A DNA stretch of 64,000 nucleotides from Bacteroidia bacterium. GTDB taxonomy: Bacteria; Bacteroidota; Bacteroidia; J057. A program made the translations under genes and the position numbers. This document shows, in pieces, positions 62,583-64,000 of this stretch (its first letter is position 1; each line of letters begins with the position of its first letter). The DNA lies in contig JAUIKF010000018.1 of the NCBI GenBank assembly GCA_030430575.1, positions 1 through 64,000 on the forward strand. The letters run 5' to 3'. The notes under the pieces were generated by a model. That model was not told where the DNA came from, did not search any database, and was given only the letters and a program-made list of their open reading frames with translations.

Positions 62583-62666
62583 GGGGTAAAGATAGGAAGA
62601 ATCTGGGAAGTGATTATTGGCTTTTCCTATTTTGGGGAGGATATAGATGGATTTACTGATCCTTTT

Positions 62667-62921
62667 TCATGCAAATATCAATTTGCCCTGAAGAACAGCA
62701 CTTCCAACCTTCAAATGCCTCAGAAACTTGCCATAAATGGCCGATAATACTATTTGCATAGCTAAAAGCCTTGCTTGAATCCAAAGAAAAATGGAACTTG
62801 CAATTCCTATAAGTCGCTTTCGGTTGCGCCGACTGCTGAGGTAATGTAGAATTTCTAATAAGAGCTTAAGGAGGGCTAAAAGCTCTTTCAAATGTGTGAT
62901 AGGAGTTGAAATGATAGTCAT
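62667..62921 (-). CDS. Possible small hydrophobic protein
   Basis: An 84-residue frame from ATG 62921 (MTIIST) with two hydrophobic stretches (LKELLALLKLLLEILHYL; GIASSIFLWIQARLLAMQIVL) and basic linkers. It could be a real small membrane protein or chance; no homologue is recalled and no clear promoter box is seen. Confidence 0.3.
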   Translation of the reverse strand: MTIISTPITHLKELLALLKLLLEILHYLSSRRNRKRLIGIASSIFLWIQARLLAMQIVLSAIYGKFLRHLKVGSAVLQGKLIFA

Positions 62922-62964
62922 AATTTCATGTTTTGAGATTTCGCGATTGAGGAGCATGAATGTT

Positions 62965-62988
62965 AAAGGGACGTTGCCGCGTCCCTTT
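62965..62988. terminator. Hairpin downstream of the response regulator gene
   Basis: AAAGGGACG (62965-62973) pairs with CGTCCCTTT (62980-62988), loop TTGCCG, with T-rich flanks on both strands. It would terminate the response-regulator transcript (minus strand), about 200 bp after its stop. The stretch 62989-63187 holds nothing recognisable. Confidence 0.7.
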
Positions 62989-63187
62989 TATATTTAGGAG
63001 TCTAATTAAGGTTGCATTTTTCAATCAATAATCACTCATTATCCTTTTCTATTTAGGTTTCTTTTGTGAGACTCCACAGTTGAAGGTGCAATAGATAGCT
63101 CTTTTGCCTATCTCCTTTGAAGTCAATCCTTTTTCCAAGAAAGTAGATATTTATATTTCTCGGTTAGTCTTATTATTTATGTTTACA

Positions 63188-63898
63188 TTAGACATTATCA
63201 CGATTATTCGCTTTTTCGACAGGGAAATCAGGGGCATACCCATGTTCAATAGAGAATCGAACCAATTCAAGGACATTTCTGGAATTAGTTTTTTGCATCA
63301 CAGATCGGCGGTGTGTTTCGATAGTTGGAGCAGCAATACTTAATTTTTCCGAAATTTCTTTTGTTGTATTCCCTTGTCCAATTAACTTCAAAACTTCCTT
63401 CTCCCGCTTGGTAAGAATATAACTTCCTTTTTTGCCCGATTTATTTAACCTCCTAATTATCCGCATAATAACTTCTGTTACCTCTGGACTAAAAAAGTCG
63501 TCTCCCTTTTGGACACTTAATATAGCTTCTATAAGTTCTTCCCCTCCACGACTTTTTAGAATATACCCTGAAATACCCAATTGTAGTAACTCCTCTATGT
63601 AGAGTTCTTCTGTATGCATAGAAAGAACTATTATTTTCAGGTCTGGATATTTTTTCGTTACAATTCTTGCAACTTCAAGTCCTGATATCTCAGGCATATT
63701 CAAATCTGATATCAGAATATCAAACTCCCCTCCTCTCTCTTCAAGAATTTGAAGAACTTCCTTTCCATTTACAGCAGTCCCTTCCACCTCAATATTGTCT
63801 TCTTTACTCAATAAGACTTTGAGACTTTCCATAAAAATCCTATGATCATCAGCTAAAAGCAAATTGGTTTTTTTCATACTTATTATGGTTTTTTTCAT
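63188..63898 (-). CDS. NarL/LuxR-type response regulator
   Basis: A 236-residue response regulator: receiver domain with ADDH acidic pocket, phospho-acceptor D65 (ILISDLNMPE), T/S and K residues (IIVLSMH, ILKSRGG), and a LuxR-type helix-turn-helix (LTKREKEVLKLIGQGNTTKEISEKLSIAAPTIETHRRSVMQKT). It controls transcription after phosphorylation by a histidine kinase. The start codon overlaps the stop of the upstream kinase gene by 1 nt (TAATG). ATG 63877 is an internal alternative. Confidence 0.93.
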   Translation of the reverse strand: MKKTIISMKKTNLLLADDHRIFMESLKVLLSKEDNIEVEGTAVNGKEVLQILEERGGEFDILISDLNMPEISGLEVARIVTKKYPDLKIIVLSMHTEELYIEELLQLGISGYILKSRGGEELIEAILSVQKGDDFFSPEVTEVIMRIIRRLNKSGKKGSYILTKREKEVLKLIGQGNTTKEISEKLSIAAPTIETHRRSVMQKTNSRNVLELVRFSIEHGYAPDFPVEKANNRDNV

Positions 63899-64000
63899 TA
63901 GACAGGAATATCAACCATAACAGTTGTACCTCGTCCTTTTTGGGAATCAATTTTCAGATCGCCTCGAAGCATTTTTACATGATCCGCTATTCCTGATAAG
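63898..64000 (-). CDS. Sensor histidine kinase, 3' end only (runs off the window)
   Basis: The last 33 codons of a gene entering from the right edge. They read LSGIADHVKMLRGDLKID then SQKGRGTTVMVDIPV and stop TAA (63898-63900). GxxGIxxHVxxLRGxxxIxS..GxGTxVxVxIP is the final part of the ATP-binding domain of NarX/DesK-type kinases. It is the cognate kinase for the response regulator whose ATG overlaps its stop. Confidence 0.85.
   Translation of the reverse strand, partial: LSGIADHVKMLRGDLKIDSQKGRGTTVMVDIPV

Noticed and set aside
62181-62747. 188-codon plus-strand frame opposite the gene at 62118-62582
   Set aside because: The minus-strand frame has TM helices, a plausible beta domain and an ATGA overlap with the HerA-like gene; the plus frame is low in structure and has no family.

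Overview
The window looks like chromosome of a Bacteroidota bacterium, probably of the Saprospiria/Cytophagia type. The evidence is many secreted proteins with C-terminal type IX secretion (T9SS) sorting domains (type A at about 18.0, 21.7, 26.3, 28.5, 52.6, 54.9 and 60.4 kb; type B at 55.1 kb), a gliding-motility-type C-terminal domain, a TonB-dependent receptor with a carboxypeptidase-like N-terminal domain, family-specific small proteins (HYC_CC_PP, GDCCVxC, DUF6660-like) and promoters of the Bacteroidota form TTTG-N20-TAnnTTTG. I see no rRNA, tRNA or CRISPR array.

Region 1 (about 0.06-30.8 kb) is a metal-resistance island. A leftward arm (64-7868) carries an ArsR repressor with its own operator, MerTP, a GDCCVxC protein, a TonB receptor, two cation-diffusion transporters, a Fur-like regulator, two methyltransferases and two small Cys/His secreted proteins. 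A rightward arm (8217-30748) carries a CusA-CusC-CusB Cu/Ag efflux pump, a metal-binding lipoprotein, a secreted M43 protease, a CopB-type P-type ATPase, a T9SS-exported multicopper oxidase, an HMA-AraC regulator, an HMA-MauE membrane protein, two HYC_CC_PP proteins, and a MbnP protein with two MbnH-like diheme peroxidases. Together they would pump Cu(I) out, oxidise it outside the cell and sense it.

Region 2 (about 30.85-44.7 kb) is a mobilizable element of different character. It has two large serine recombinases, a TraG/VirD4-like coupling ATPase, a MobC-like protein and a small MobP-type relaxase. Directly behind the relaxase lies a tight ten-gene operon led by a complete CsoR copper sensor. 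The cargo is HMA-MauE, a His-rich secreted protein, rhodanese-DUF1573, DUF1573, two orphan membrane proteins, DsbA, a His-repeat membrane rhodanese and a small Cys/His protein. It resembles gene sets I associate with Patescibacteria (CPR). Its promoters look sigma70-like (TTG...TAAAAT) rather than Bacteroidota-like, and its intrinsic terminators have long T tracts. This copper/thiol-redox operon on a mobilizable element is the best candidate for a new system in the window.

Region 3 (44.7-64 kb) reads as ordinary chromosome: a HAD phosphatase, a large BNR-propeller protein, an M16 peptidase, a lipoprotein, several T9SS-exported surface proteins, a radical SAM/SPASM enzyme, a HerA-like ATPase with a membrane partner, and a NarL-type response regulator whose sensor kinase runs off the right edge. 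The convergent gene pairs I examined here and at 30.8 kb are separated by long hairpins.
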